Shown: in pieces, positions 1 through 5,135 of the stretch
Layout of the letters: every line of letters starts with the position of its first letter
Numbering within the stretch: position 1 is the stretch's first letter
IMG/VR virus record: IMGVR_UViG_2199352024_000006
Location: 1 to 25,636 of that record
Direction: 5' to 3' (one strand)
DNA length: 25,636 nt
Source: a virus
Notes under the pieces: generated by a model
Told to the model about the DNA's origin: nothing
Seen by the model: the letters and a program-made list of their open reading frames with translations, nothing else
Database searches by the model: none
Made by a program: the position numbers and the translations under genes

Positions 1-19
1 GTCGCAGACCAAAGACCTT

Positions 20-400
20 TCAGACTTTGGACCCGCCCCCACCCGGTCCAGCGTTCCAGGGATGGCTCGCATCGATGGGCAAGCCATCGAGTCCGGCGCC
101 AGGCATTAGCCGACCGTGCTCCTCGCCCTGCTTCACGCGGTCGTGGCAGTCGCGGCAGAGGGCCTGCCAATTGGTCACATCGAAGAACAACTGTTCATTG
201 CCCTTGTGGGCTTTGATGTGGTCGACCACCGCGGCCGCGGTGGTCCGACCCTGACGCCGGCAATACTCGCAGAGCGGATGCTCAGCGAGGAACAGCGCCC
301 GGCCCTTGCGCCAACGTGCGGTGTGGTAGAGACGACGCCAAGGCCTATCGCCCGGGCCCGACCATGGGGGGGAAGTGGTCGGGCCCGGGTTATTTGCCAT
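20..400 (-). CDS. HNH endonuclease, first gene of the late operon
   Basis: A 126-residue protein with a compact HNH/zinc-finger nuclease fold. It shows CEYC (about residues 44-47), then VVDHI with the catalytic histidine, then an asparagine in TNWQAL and a second zinc pair in CRDCH. Proteins of this size and motif order lie immediately upstream of the small terminase gene in HK97-like phages, where HK97 gp74 helps terminase cut at cos. Here the gene ends 19 bases from the left edge, so the next gene is not visible, but terminase is the expected neighbour. It follows a predicted Q-dependent promoter and terminator. The start ATG has only a weak ribosome site (GAGCTG). The C-terminus is Gly/Pro-rich. 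The nuclease class is well supported; the packaging role is inferred from position. Confidence 0.88.
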   Translation of the reverse strand: MANNPGPTTSPPWSGPGDRPWRRLYHTARWRKGRALFLAEHPLCEYCRRQGRTTAAAVVDHIKAHKGNEQLFFDVTNWQALCRDCHDRVKQGEEHGRLMPGAGLDGLPIDASHPWNAGPGGGGSKV

Positions 401-490
401 TCGCTTTACAGCTCGCTCTCTCTACGGGGTGCATAGGTCGCCCGCACGCGAACCGGCCCTAGTGAATGGGGAGGTGTTGCCGGTGGGCGG

Positions 491-528
491 GCGATTTAAA
501 ACGAGAAAGCCCCGCGTCTGCGGGGCTT
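491..528 (-). terminator. Intrinsic terminator upstream of the HNH/late operon
   Basis: A perfect 9-bp stem, AAGCCCCGC, loop AGAC, GCGGGGCTT (507-528), is followed on the minus strand by a T-rich tail (TCTCGTTTTAAA). It lies between the Q-like gene and the HNH gene, downstream of a promoter candidate. That is the position of the lambda tR' terminator, which Q overrides. The remaining 401-490 stretch shows no gene or clear signal. Confidence 0.8.
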
Positions 529-553
529 GGGGATTTTCCTTCGGGGACGGTTC

Positions 554-572
554 GGGAACCCATCGGGTTCCC
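554..572. repeat. Perfect 8-bp inverted repeat in the late leader
   Basis: GGGAACCC ATC GGGTTCCC forms a perfect hairpin with a 3-base loop. It has no T-tract on either strand, so it is not itself a terminator. It sits in the leader RNA between the predicted late promoter and the terminator. It could be an RNA structure for pausing or antitermination, or a protein-binding site; the function is unknown. Confidence 0.6.
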
Positions 573-619
573 GTCGCCTTCTCTATGCGGAAGGGGCTTA
601 GCTCAAGTTGTTGGGTCAC

Positions 620-649
620 TTTATACACCAGACCCACTACATCTTGCAA
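620..649 (-). promoter_or_regulatory. Predicted late promoter (PR'-like) at the 3' end of the Q-like gene
   Basis: On the minus strand a -35 box TTGCAA (649-644) and a -10 box TATAAA (625-620) are separated by 18 bp. The -10 box overlaps the stop codon of the Q-like gene. Transcription would start near 613 and meet the terminator at 528-507 after about 85-105 nt. Promoter, short leader and terminator directly after a Q gene is the arrangement of lambda PR'-tR'. Predicted from sequence only. Confidence 0.5.
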
Positions 650-1058
650 TACCCGCCCAAATTGGCCGTCCACGGCGGATGAGCGTGACGTCCTGCGCAC
701 GCAACGATTCGGTGACCATCTCGAGGGCTCGCGCCCAATACGATCGGTACTGCTCGCGCGGCAGCTTGAACATGTCGCAGAGCGAGTGTCGCGACGCGCG
801 ATAGACGTAGAGCTTCTTCAGGAAGATCCGTGCGGCCTGGCAGCGCAAGGCCACGACTGCTCGCTCGACGATCTCCGCGTCCAGGCTATTGATCGCCTGG
901 GTTATCCGATCGCAGGCCTGCTCGCCTTCGCCGAGCCGTGGCGGCACGTAGCGATGTTCAACGCTCGCGCAATGGCCATTCGCCCCGCTCGAGACATGAG
1001 CCCAGCGGCCCCAATTGTCCATGCGCGCATTGAGCTGCGCGAACTGTCCCTCTGTCAT
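621..1058 (-). CDS. Q-like late antitermination protein (helix-turn-helix)
   Basis: A 145-residue protein that resembles the phage antitermination Q family (PF06530 type). An N-terminal NWGRW-type motif is followed by a His/Cys-containing stretch (residues ~20-40). The C-terminal half is helical with a sigma-region-4-like helix-turn-helix around VYRASRHSLCDMFKLPREQY. Such proteins bind near the late promoter and let RNA polymerase read through the downstream terminator. Context supports this: the gene follows the replication gene, ends on a promoter candidate with a terminator beyond it, and precedes the HNH/late operon. The start ATG has GGGGA at good spacing and also overlaps the stop of a tiny leader frame. 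Another early HTH regulator remains possible. Confidence 0.6.
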   Translation of the reverse strand: MTEGQFAQLNARMDNWGRWAHVSSGANGHCASVEHRYVPPRLGEGEQACDRITQAINSLDAEIVERAVVALRCQAARIFLKKLYVYRASRHSLCDMFKLPREQYRSYWARALEMVTESLRAQDVTLIRRGRPIWAGIARCSGSGV

Positions 1059-1075
1059 GTTTTTCCCCGTTTCAC
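1055..1075 (-). CDS. Six-codon leader frame coupled to the Q-like gene
   Basis: A perfect ribosome site AGGAGG (1089-1084) is 8 nt before a GTG that opens a six-residue frame (MKRGKT). Its TGA overlaps the ATG of the Q-like gene as ATGA. The strong ribosome site is 25 nt from the Q start, too far to serve it directly, so translational coupling through this mini-frame is plausible. Too short to prove as a gene. Confidence 0.35.
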   Translation of the reverse strand: MKRGKT

Positions 1076-1133
1076 TGTAAAAACCTCCTACCCGTAGTGC
1101 CTTCGCTGCCTTCGCCTCGCCTTCGCTCCTCTA

Positions 1134-1153
1134 TCTCTTTCTCTCTAAAGAGA
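1134..1153. repeat. AT-rich inverted repeat inside the iteron region
   Basis: TCTCTTT and AAAGAGA form a perfect 7-bp inverted repeat around CTCTCT. The surrounding 1126-1165 stretch is pyrimidine-rich and then purine-rich, and is AT-rich compared with the rest of the window. It could be an unwinding element of the putative origin, or a weak hairpin in the RNA leading into the Q-like gene. Confidence 0.4.
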
Positions 1154-1179
1154 AAAACATGAAGCGAATGACGCGAAGG

Positions 1180-1236
1180 CACGCGCGCGCGCGATCGGGC
1201 GTGTGCGTGCGCGCCCGCACATGTGTTACGCGCGCG
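1180..1236. other. Alternating purine-pyrimidine (CG/TG) tract with Z-DNA potential
   Basis: Between repeat copies four and five is a run of alternating CG and TG/CA steps, including (CG)-type runs at 1181-1192 and 1229-1236 and a TG-rich centre. No convincing protein is encoded here on either strand. Alternating CG/TG DNA favours left-handed helix under negative supercoiling. The function is unknown. Confidence 0.45.
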
Positions 1237-1305
1237 TAGAGAGCCTTCGCCTCCTTCGCGTGAGCGCAAGTCTTTGAATCATTGGACCGAAATAGGCGAA
1301 GGCAC

Positions 1306-3147
1306 TCATGGGATAGAGCCTTCGCCTGACCCTTCGCCAGCCTTCGCTTCGTTGTCGTAGGCCCAGTCTCGGAGCCTCGAACGGAACTCATGGATGTGCA
1401 GGCCGAGCGCGTCCTGCTCGGTTTTGCCACTAGGCGGCAGCCAATCCGACGGCAGGTACACAACGCCCTCGGTGATGCGCTCAATTGATGCGTCCCAGAC
1501 CCGATACTTTTTCCGGACTGTTGGCACGCATTTGCGCAACGACGATAAAAACACCGCCTCGCGCGCTGGGCTGCGCTCACCGCGCTCATCGCAGAATTTC
1601 CGATAGGCCCGATACGCGTCGAGCGTGGCGCACGGCGCGAACGGCACGGGCAGGTCGCCAGCCTTCCAGGCGACCTCGAAGCGATCGAACGATTCCGCCG
1701 AGGCCTCCATCAGGTCCGACTTCGCCTGCGTCATCGGCGGCTTCGTGTGCTCATTAAACGCGCCGAGATCGCGCGCGAGCAGCTGCTGAAATAAGCCCGC
1801 GGCGCCGCCGGCGTCGAGCTCGGCGGCCACCGCAGCGTAGAACTCGGCGGGCTTCTCCTCGCGCGGCGTGTAGAGCACGCACATGCGCCGGTCCTTGCGG
1901 CCGAGAGAGAGCGGCACGGTGAAATTCGAGAGGAAAATGAAGTTTGCGTGATTCGCCTCTTCGCGCAGCGGCAGATTCTTCTCGTCGACCTGCCAAGTCG
2001 CCTCGGAGATCCATTGCCGCAGCTGCCCCTCGGCGTGTTTCAGCTCGGAGCGACTGATGACCTCATTGCCGATGACCAGGAGCTTGCGCGAGCCCCATCC
2101 GTTGAAGCGGAAGAATTCGAGCTGCGCCTGACCAATCTCGGTGCAGTACTCGCCATAGATTTGGCGCAGGGCCTTGAATAGAAGATTCTTACCGGCGCCC
2201 GGGAATCCATGGAATAACAGCGCCGTCTGCATTTTCGCGCCGGGATGCTGCAGCGGGAACGCCAGCCAATCGAGGACCCAATCCGTCAGCGGCTTTTCAT
2301 CGCCGCGCCCGTCTTCGGTGCTGCAGAGATGCTCGAGCAGTTCGACCAGCTTCTCGCAGGGCGCCGTCGCCGGCTTGAGCGGAAGGCCCTTGTACATGTT
2401 GATTGTGCCAGCGCGTGCATCATTGCCAGGCTCGAAGACCAAGTCGCGAGCGTGTACCGTGCGCCGCACCGGATGCCCGAGCCATTTCTTGACGCGATCG
2501 CGTGCCGCGGCGGCGCGCAGGGGCGCCATGCCGATGATGTGCCCCTTCCGCTCGTCCCAGATCGTCTCGGTCCCATAAATTAGGACGTAGTGCTTGAGCA
2601 GATCGGGCAGGGTTGGCCGCAATTCATCGACATTTGCCGCCGCGGCCTCGCCCAGCACCTCGAGCGCAAGTGCGCCGAGGCGTTCCTCGGCCAGCTCGAG
2701 CAATTCCTCGCTCGAGCGCCCTTCCGGATTGAACCCCATCGCCGTAAGCGCACGGCCGAGCGCAATGAATCGGCGTAGCCGTGAACGCTCGACGACCACC
2801 TCGCCGTAGCGAACGACGTTCTGAAGACTGTAGGTTTCGGAGGCGAGAAGACCGATATAGCTCGAGCCGCCCGCCGGCTCGAGCAAGCCGCGATCGCGCA
2901 AATACTCGGCGATCGTCAGGAAATCACAAGCCTTACCGCCTTTGATTATTTCCTGAATGGCCCGGTAGATGACCTGATGCTCGGAGCGGTAGAAATCGTC
3001 GGCGAGCAGCGGCAACTGCTCGAGCTCGCTCAGCGCCCCATTGTTGAGCAGTAGGCCGCCGAGGACCGATTGTTCAGCCTCGACGGAGTGCGGCGGCTCC
3101 TTGAATCCCTTGCGGGCGGGCGCCCCGCGGCTCGTCTCGGCGGCCAT
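1306..3147 (-). CDS. Replication protein: DnaB N-terminal domain fused to DUF5906 (SF3-type) helicase
   Basis: A 613-residue protein. Residues ~17-125 match the DnaB-like helicase N-terminal domain (PPHSVEAEQSVLGGLLL, then the DFLTIAEYL region), which normally recruits primase. Residues ~180-480 match the DUF5906/D5-like helicase of phage primases: WVLDWLAFPLQHPGAKM, Walker A GFPGAGKN at 314-321, a Walker-B-like KLLVIGNEV at ~355-363, and an NF sensor near NFIFLSNF. Asn in place of Ser/Thr at the end of Walker A is usual in that family. The start is the ATG whose A overlaps the preceding stop (TGATG); the frame stays open a further 63 codons upstream, but that part is not protein-like. The C-terminus is low-complexity (GEGSGEGS) because three iteron copies are read through. 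Likely the replication initiator helicase. Confidence 0.85.
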   Translation of the reverse strand: MAAETSRGAPARKGFKEPPHSVEAEQSVLGGLLLNNGALSELEQLPLLADDFYRSEHQVIYRAIQEIIKGGKACDFLTIAEYLRDRGLLEPAGGSSYIGLLASETYSLQNVVRYGEVVVERSRLRRFIALGRALTAMGFNPEGRSSEELLELAEERLGALALEVLGEAAAANVDELRPTLPDLLKHYVLIYGTETIWDERKGHIIGMAPLRAAAARDRVKKWLGHPVRRTVHARDLVFEPGNDARAGTINMYKGLPLKPATAPCEKLVELLEHLCSTEDGRGDEKPLTDWVLDWLAFPLQHPGAKMQTALLFHGFPGAGKNLLFKALRQIYGEYCTEIGQAQLEFFRFNGWGSRKLLVIGNEVISRSELKHAEGQLRQWISEATWQVDEKNLPLREEANHANFIFLSNFTVPLSLGRKDRRMCVLYTPREEKPAEFYAAVAAELDAGGAAGLFQQLLARDLGAFNEHTKPPMTQAKSDLMEASAESFDRFEVAWKAGDLPVPFAPCATLDAYRAYRKFCDERGERSPAREAVFLSSLRKCVPTVRKKYRVWDASIERITEGVVYLPSDWLPPSGKTEQDALGLHIHEFRSRLRDWAYDNEAKAGEGSGEGSIP

Positions 3148-3503
3148 CAGGGACGCAACGCATTCAACGCGCGCAACAGCCGGCGATAACCGCCCTCGCC
3201 TCGCTTGTCGCGCACGTGACGCAAATGCGTAGCGCGATCGGCCGAGCTCAATGCAGCGGCCCAGCGCGCCTCGAACTGCAGGAGCCGTGCGTGATTGGCA
3301 CAGACGTCGGCCCACCATTCGGCGTCGGAGGCCCATTGCCGGAGGCCGCCAGGCGCAGGCGTAGCCACCGAATCCTCAACAATGAAAGCTCGATCTCGGC
3401 GGTCACCGTGGACTCGCGCAGGATCTCGAGCGTCTGCTCCGTTCGGCGATGTCTCCGGGTCAGGAGCCAGATCTGGAAAGAGAGCCAGTGCCTGTTGAGC
3501 CAT
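3147..3503 (-). CDS. Small early protein upstream of the helicase, start uncertain
   Basis: At most 118 residues, ending in a TGATG overlap with the helicase start, so it is probably co-translated with it. The C-terminal half (LRQWASDAEWWADV onward, helical and Arg-rich) has the GC-rich third positions expected here. The first ~50 residues do not; in that stretch the coding signal lies in the overlapping frame of the 3248-3511 gene. A GTG at 3365 preceded by GAGGA may be the true start, giving about 72 residues. Alternatively the two frames form one gene broken by a -1 shift near 3350. No family recognised. Confidence 0.55.
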   Translation of the reverse strand: MAQQALALFPDLAPDPETSPNGADARDPARVHGDRRDRAFIVEDSVATPAPGGLRQWASDAEWWADVCANHARLLQFEARWAAALSSADRATHLRHVRDKRGEGGYRRLLRALNALRP

Positions 3504-3511
3504 GCGATCAT
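3248..3511 (-). CDS. Small early protein overlapping its downstream neighbour
   Basis: An 87-residue frame starting at an ATG with GGAAGG at 7 nt. The first ~57 residues are basic and leucine/isoleucine-rich and form a likely helix (IWLLTRRHRRTEQTLEILRE onward), with strong third-position GC. Small phage proteins with a similar hydrophobic start and charged helix are common in early regions. The C-terminal ~30 residues (Gly/Pro/Ser-rich) look unselected and overlap the well-coded part of the next frame. It may end early in function, or be the front half of a frameshifted gene. No function assigned. Confidence 0.5.
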   Translation of the reverse strand: MIAWLNRHWLSFQIWLLTRRHRRTEQTLEILRESTVTAEIELSLLRIRWLRLRLAASGNGPPTPNGGPTSVPITHGSCSSRRAGPLH

Positions 3512-3539
3512 CGCCTCCCCTTCCGAGATTGAGATTCAG

Positions 3540-3758
3540 ATGAGCGCAGACGCGGAGACGCTGAATGTCGTGCAACAGGTTTTGCGCGGCGTGGTCGTTT
3601 CATTGGCGATGCACCGCCAGGACGACATGGCCAGACTTGGGAGCGCTTTAGAAGCTTTCGCCATTCATCAGCGGTTAGAGCCAATGGCGAAGCAGATGCT
3701 GCTCGACCTCGCGATGGGATGTAATGTCCTCGGCCGCGCGAAGACAAATCCGTCCTGA
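3540..3758 (+). CDS. Small conserved-looking protein, antisense to the early operon
   Basis: A 72-residue frame on the plus strand (MSADAETLNVVQQVLRG onward), helical with regular hydrophobic spacing. By hand count the codon positions have about 64%, 39% and 72% GC, the pattern expected for real coding DNA in a genome of this composition. The opposite-strand frame over the same DNA has the reverse pattern. It is divergent from the gene starting at 3511 (28 bp apart) and convergent with the gene ending at 3810. The ribosome site is weak. Function unknown. Confidence 0.5.
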   Translation: MSADAETLNVVQQVLRGVVVSLAMHRQDDMARLGSALEAFAIHQRLEPMAKQMLLDLAMGCNVLGRAKTNPS

Positions 3759-3809
3759 ATAGAGAAGAAGCGAGCCATCGCGAAATATCCCTCGAGCGAA
3801 GGATGCGCT

Positions 3810-3926
3810 TCATAGAAATTGGATCCCGATGACGACGGCCGCGGCGAGCAGAATGAACCGCGGGAACCAGCGGTCGGCCAACCGCTCGAGCGCCGAGCGC
3901 GGATAGGCGGTCCCCTCCTCGCTCAT
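3810..3926 (-). CDS. Small single-span membrane protein (38 aa)
   Basis: A 38-residue frame starting in an ATGA overlap with the stop of the CII-like gene. It has a charged N-terminal half (ALERLADRWFPR) followed by a hydrophobic segment FILLAAAVVIGIQFL that ends the protein, so the C-terminus would lie in or just across the inner membrane. The overlap and clean membrane segment support a real gene. Early phage membrane peptides of this type include superinfection-exclusion and host-takeover proteins, but no specific role can be assigned. Confidence 0.6.
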   Translation of the reverse strand: MSEEGTAYPRSALERLADRWFPRFILLAAAVVIGIQFL

Positions 3927-4315
3927 GCGACGGAGCGCAGCCGCGGCTTCAGAGCATCGACCTGATCCAGGAGCGCCCTCAGTTCCCCGCTCTTCTCGAA
4001 TAAGGCGGCCTGCAGCGCCGCCGCCTGTTCAGCCGGCGTCACCGGCACCGGCCTCGTATGGCTCAGCTGATGGCAGGCGTAGTGCAGCCATTCGAAGCGG
4101 CCCGTGAACTGGGCGATGAAAATGTGCTGATCAGCCGTCAGCCGCTCGCTCCGATTCTCGTTCAGGGCGTTCGACAGGGCCGTGCGGGCCGCGTCGACGG
4201 TCTTGTCGGGCCAGAGGGCCCGCGCGACCTCCTTAATTTCACGCCCGGAGGCCTGGATGGCGTGTTTTGTGGCCGCCTCGCTCGATTCGAAGAACGGAAA
4301 CGCTTCCTGGCTCAT
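3923..4315 (-). CDS. CII-like early transcriptional regulator
   Basis: A 130-residue protein resembling the phage CII regulator family (PF06892 type). The N-terminal half has a helix-turn-helix-like region (IKEVARALWPDKTVDAARTA, then LSNALNENRSERLTADQH), followed by FIAQFTGRFEWLHYACHQL. The C-terminal third is a Gln/Leu/Ala helix, possibly a coiled coil for oligomerisation. It is the second gene of the cro-led operon, the place of cII in lambdoid phages, where the protein activates repressor synthesis. The ATG has a good ribosome site (GGAGAGG, 5 nt). Family assignment is by motif resemblance. Confidence 0.6.
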   Translation of the reverse strand: MSQEAFPFFESSEAATKHAIQASGREIKEVARALWPDKTVDAARTALSNALNENRSERLTADQHIFIAQFTGRFEWLHYACHQLSHTRPVPVTPAEQAAALQAALFEKSGELRALLDQVDALKPRLRSVA

Positions 4316-4399
4316 CCAAACCTCTCCAAAAGAATTGGAACGTGTTGGAACGACGGGCTCCGGGCAAAAAAAGAGACTGACGATGTGGAAAACATGCTT

Positions 4400-4600
4400 T
4401 CAAGCGGCCTCACGCCGCTGCCGCAGCAATCGGCCCGGGACCGTCAACCCTTTGCGAACAGCAGCAGCGATAACTCGATCCGCGATTCGGGAGGGAAGCA
4501 CTGGCGGCCAGCCGCTGACTGATTGAATGGAAATGCCAATCGCGGTGGCGGCGGCCGTTGGCGTGCCCCCCAAGAGTTCGATGGCCTCGGACTTCTTCAT
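4400..4600 (-). CDS. cro: Cro-like repressor (P22 Cro type)
   Basis: A 66-residue protein with a single helix-turn-helix of the P22 Cro/YdaS type: MKKSEAIELLGG, then AAATAIGISIQSVSGW as the recognition unit, then VLPSRIADRVIAAA. It is divergent from the cI-like gene and heads the minus-strand early operon. The start was chosen because a promoter (-35 TTGACT, 17 bp, -10 TAAGCT) would start transcription at or next to this ATG, giving a leaderless message. An in-frame extension to 4669 exists with a good ribosome site (GGAGG at 7 nt) but would run through the operator and encodes a signal-peptide-like segment. Cro would bind the adjacent palindromes to limit early transcription. Confidence 0.75.
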   Translation of the reverse strand: MKKSEAIELLGGTPTAAATAIGISIQSVSGWPPVLPSRIADRVIAAAVRKGLTVPGRLLRQRREAA

Positions 4601-4607
4601 GGAACGA

Positions 4608-4636
4608 AGCTTAGGCATTCCTAAGCATGAAGTCAA
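4608..4636 (-). promoter_or_regulatory. Predicted cro/early promoter
   Basis: A -35 box TTGACT (4636-4631) and a -10 box TAAGCT (4613-4608) are separated by exactly 17 bp. The -10 box ends 7 nt before the cro ATG, so the transcript would be leaderless or nearly so. An 18-bp palindrome fills the spacer and overlaps the -10 box, so a bound repressor would block polymerase. Confidence 0.6.
4609..4626. promoter_or_regulatory. Operator O1: 18-bp palindrome in the cro promoter
   Basis: GCTTAGGCATTCCTAAGC is a perfect 7-bp inverted repeat with a 4-bp centre. It sits between the -35 and -10 boxes of the cro promoter. A related 18-mer, matching at 13 of 18 positions in the reverse orientation, lies in the promoter of the plus-strand operon at 5147-5164. 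A further half-site (ACTAAGGC) occurs at 4644-4651. Expected ligand: the CI-like and/or Cro-like protein. Confidence 0.7.
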
Positions 4637-4653
4637 AGCCATCACTAAGGCCA

Positions 4654-4675
4654 ATGCGAATAGCTTCATTCGCAT
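4654..4675. promoter_or_regulatory. Second palindrome, spanning the cI start codon
   Basis: ATGCGAAT and ATTCGCAT form a perfect 8-bp inverted repeat around a 6-bp centre, overlapping the predicted cI ATG at 4674. A third copy of ATTCGCAT lies at 4704-4711 in the first codons of cI. The sequence is unrelated to O1, suggesting a second regulator or a repressor autoregulation site. Confidence 0.5.
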
Positions 4676-5123
4676 GCCTCCAAATAATTTATTGTCCGAT
4701 CGCATTCGCATCGCACTGAATCGCGCCAGGCGACAGCCTGCCCAACTCGCCGCGGCGTGCGGAATTAAGCAGCCCTCGGTATCGGGTTGGCTCAGCGGTG
4801 AAACAAAGAACCTACGCGGGAAGAATCTCTATAACGCAGCGACATTCCTCGGCGTCAGTGCGCGTTGGCTGGCAACCGGCGATGGCCCGATGACAGGCCC
4901 CGAAGCCCAGGGCGGCGGCTTGGATATTCCCTTGCTCGAAAAATGCTGGCTGACATTGGAGCGCAGCATTCGGGGGTTCCAATCGTTGTCGACCCACGCC
5001 AGAGCCCAGATGCTGGGAACGCTCTATGAATTCGGCCGGAAAAGCGGCGGGCTCGCATTGGATGCGGCGGCCGAGCTCATTCAACAGGAACAAACCAAAT
5101 CGAGCCCGCCGGATCACGCCTGA
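4674..5123 (+). CDS. CI-like repressor lacking the LexA-type peptidase domain
   Basis: A 149-residue protein with an N-terminal HTH_3 domain: PAQLAAACGIKQPSVSGWLSG is a textbook helix-turn-helix, followed by NLYNAATFLGVSARWLATGDG. The C-terminal ~60 residues are helical and lack the Ser/Lys catalytic region of S24 peptidase repressors such as lambda CI (about 236 aa), so RecA-stimulated self-cleavage is not expected. The gene is divergent from cro. The start is uncertain: ATG 4674 lies in a palindrome and has no ribosome site, and TTG 4692 also fits. The frame is open upstream to 4527, but that DNA carries cro. It is presumed to maintain lysogeny by binding O1 and O2. Confidence 0.75.
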   Translation: MPPNNLLSDRIRIALNRARRQPAQLAAACGIKQPSVSGWLSGETKNLRGKNLYNAATFLGVSARWLATGDGPMTGPEAQGGGLDIPLLEKCWLTLERSIRGFQSLSTHARAQMLGTLYEFGRKSGGLALDAAAELIQQEQTKSSPPDHA

Positions 5124-5135
5124 TTCAGGCATAAC

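Larger units (their letters stand above)
1100..1347. repeat. Iteron-like cluster of ten CCTTCGC repeats, candidate replication origin
   Basis: The 7-mer CCTTCGC occurs at 1100, 1109, 1120, 1244, 1253, 1319, 1331 and 1341, and in the opposite orientation at 1173 and 1296. Eight of the ten are preceded by G, giving GCCTTCGC. Within each of the three groups the spacing is 9-12 bp, about one helical turn. By hand scan the same 7-mer occurs only about a dozen times in the other 25 kb. The cluster overlaps the last codons of the helicase gene and the 247-bp gap before the Q-like gene. Iterated, helically phased sites beside the replication gene resemble phage and plasmid origins (lambda ori lies inside O). 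Confidence 0.6.

Noticed and set aside
593-670. Sequence beginning GGGGCTTAGCTCAAGTTGTTGG resembles the 5' half of a tRNA.
   Set aside because: No T-arm (GTTCRANYC-like), no matching acceptor 3' strand and no clear anticodon stem follow; the stretch also holds the predicted late promoter and the Q stop.
1100-1347. DnaA boxes (TTWTNCACA) in the origin-like region.
   Set aside because: No convincing match was found; the repeated unit CCTTCGC is unrelated to the DnaA box.
1072-1589. Arg/Ser/Ala-rich frames over the iteron region and helicase 3' end.
   Set aside because: Composition reflects the CG-alternating tract and the shadow of the helicase gene; no motif and no ribosome site.
3508-3813. 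A 101-residue minus-strand frame with ATGA overlaps at both ends.
   Set aside because: Its third codon positions are the least GC-rich (about 39%) and its second positions the most, the reverse of real genes here; the plus-strand frame over the same DNA has the right pattern. The overlaps are probably chance.
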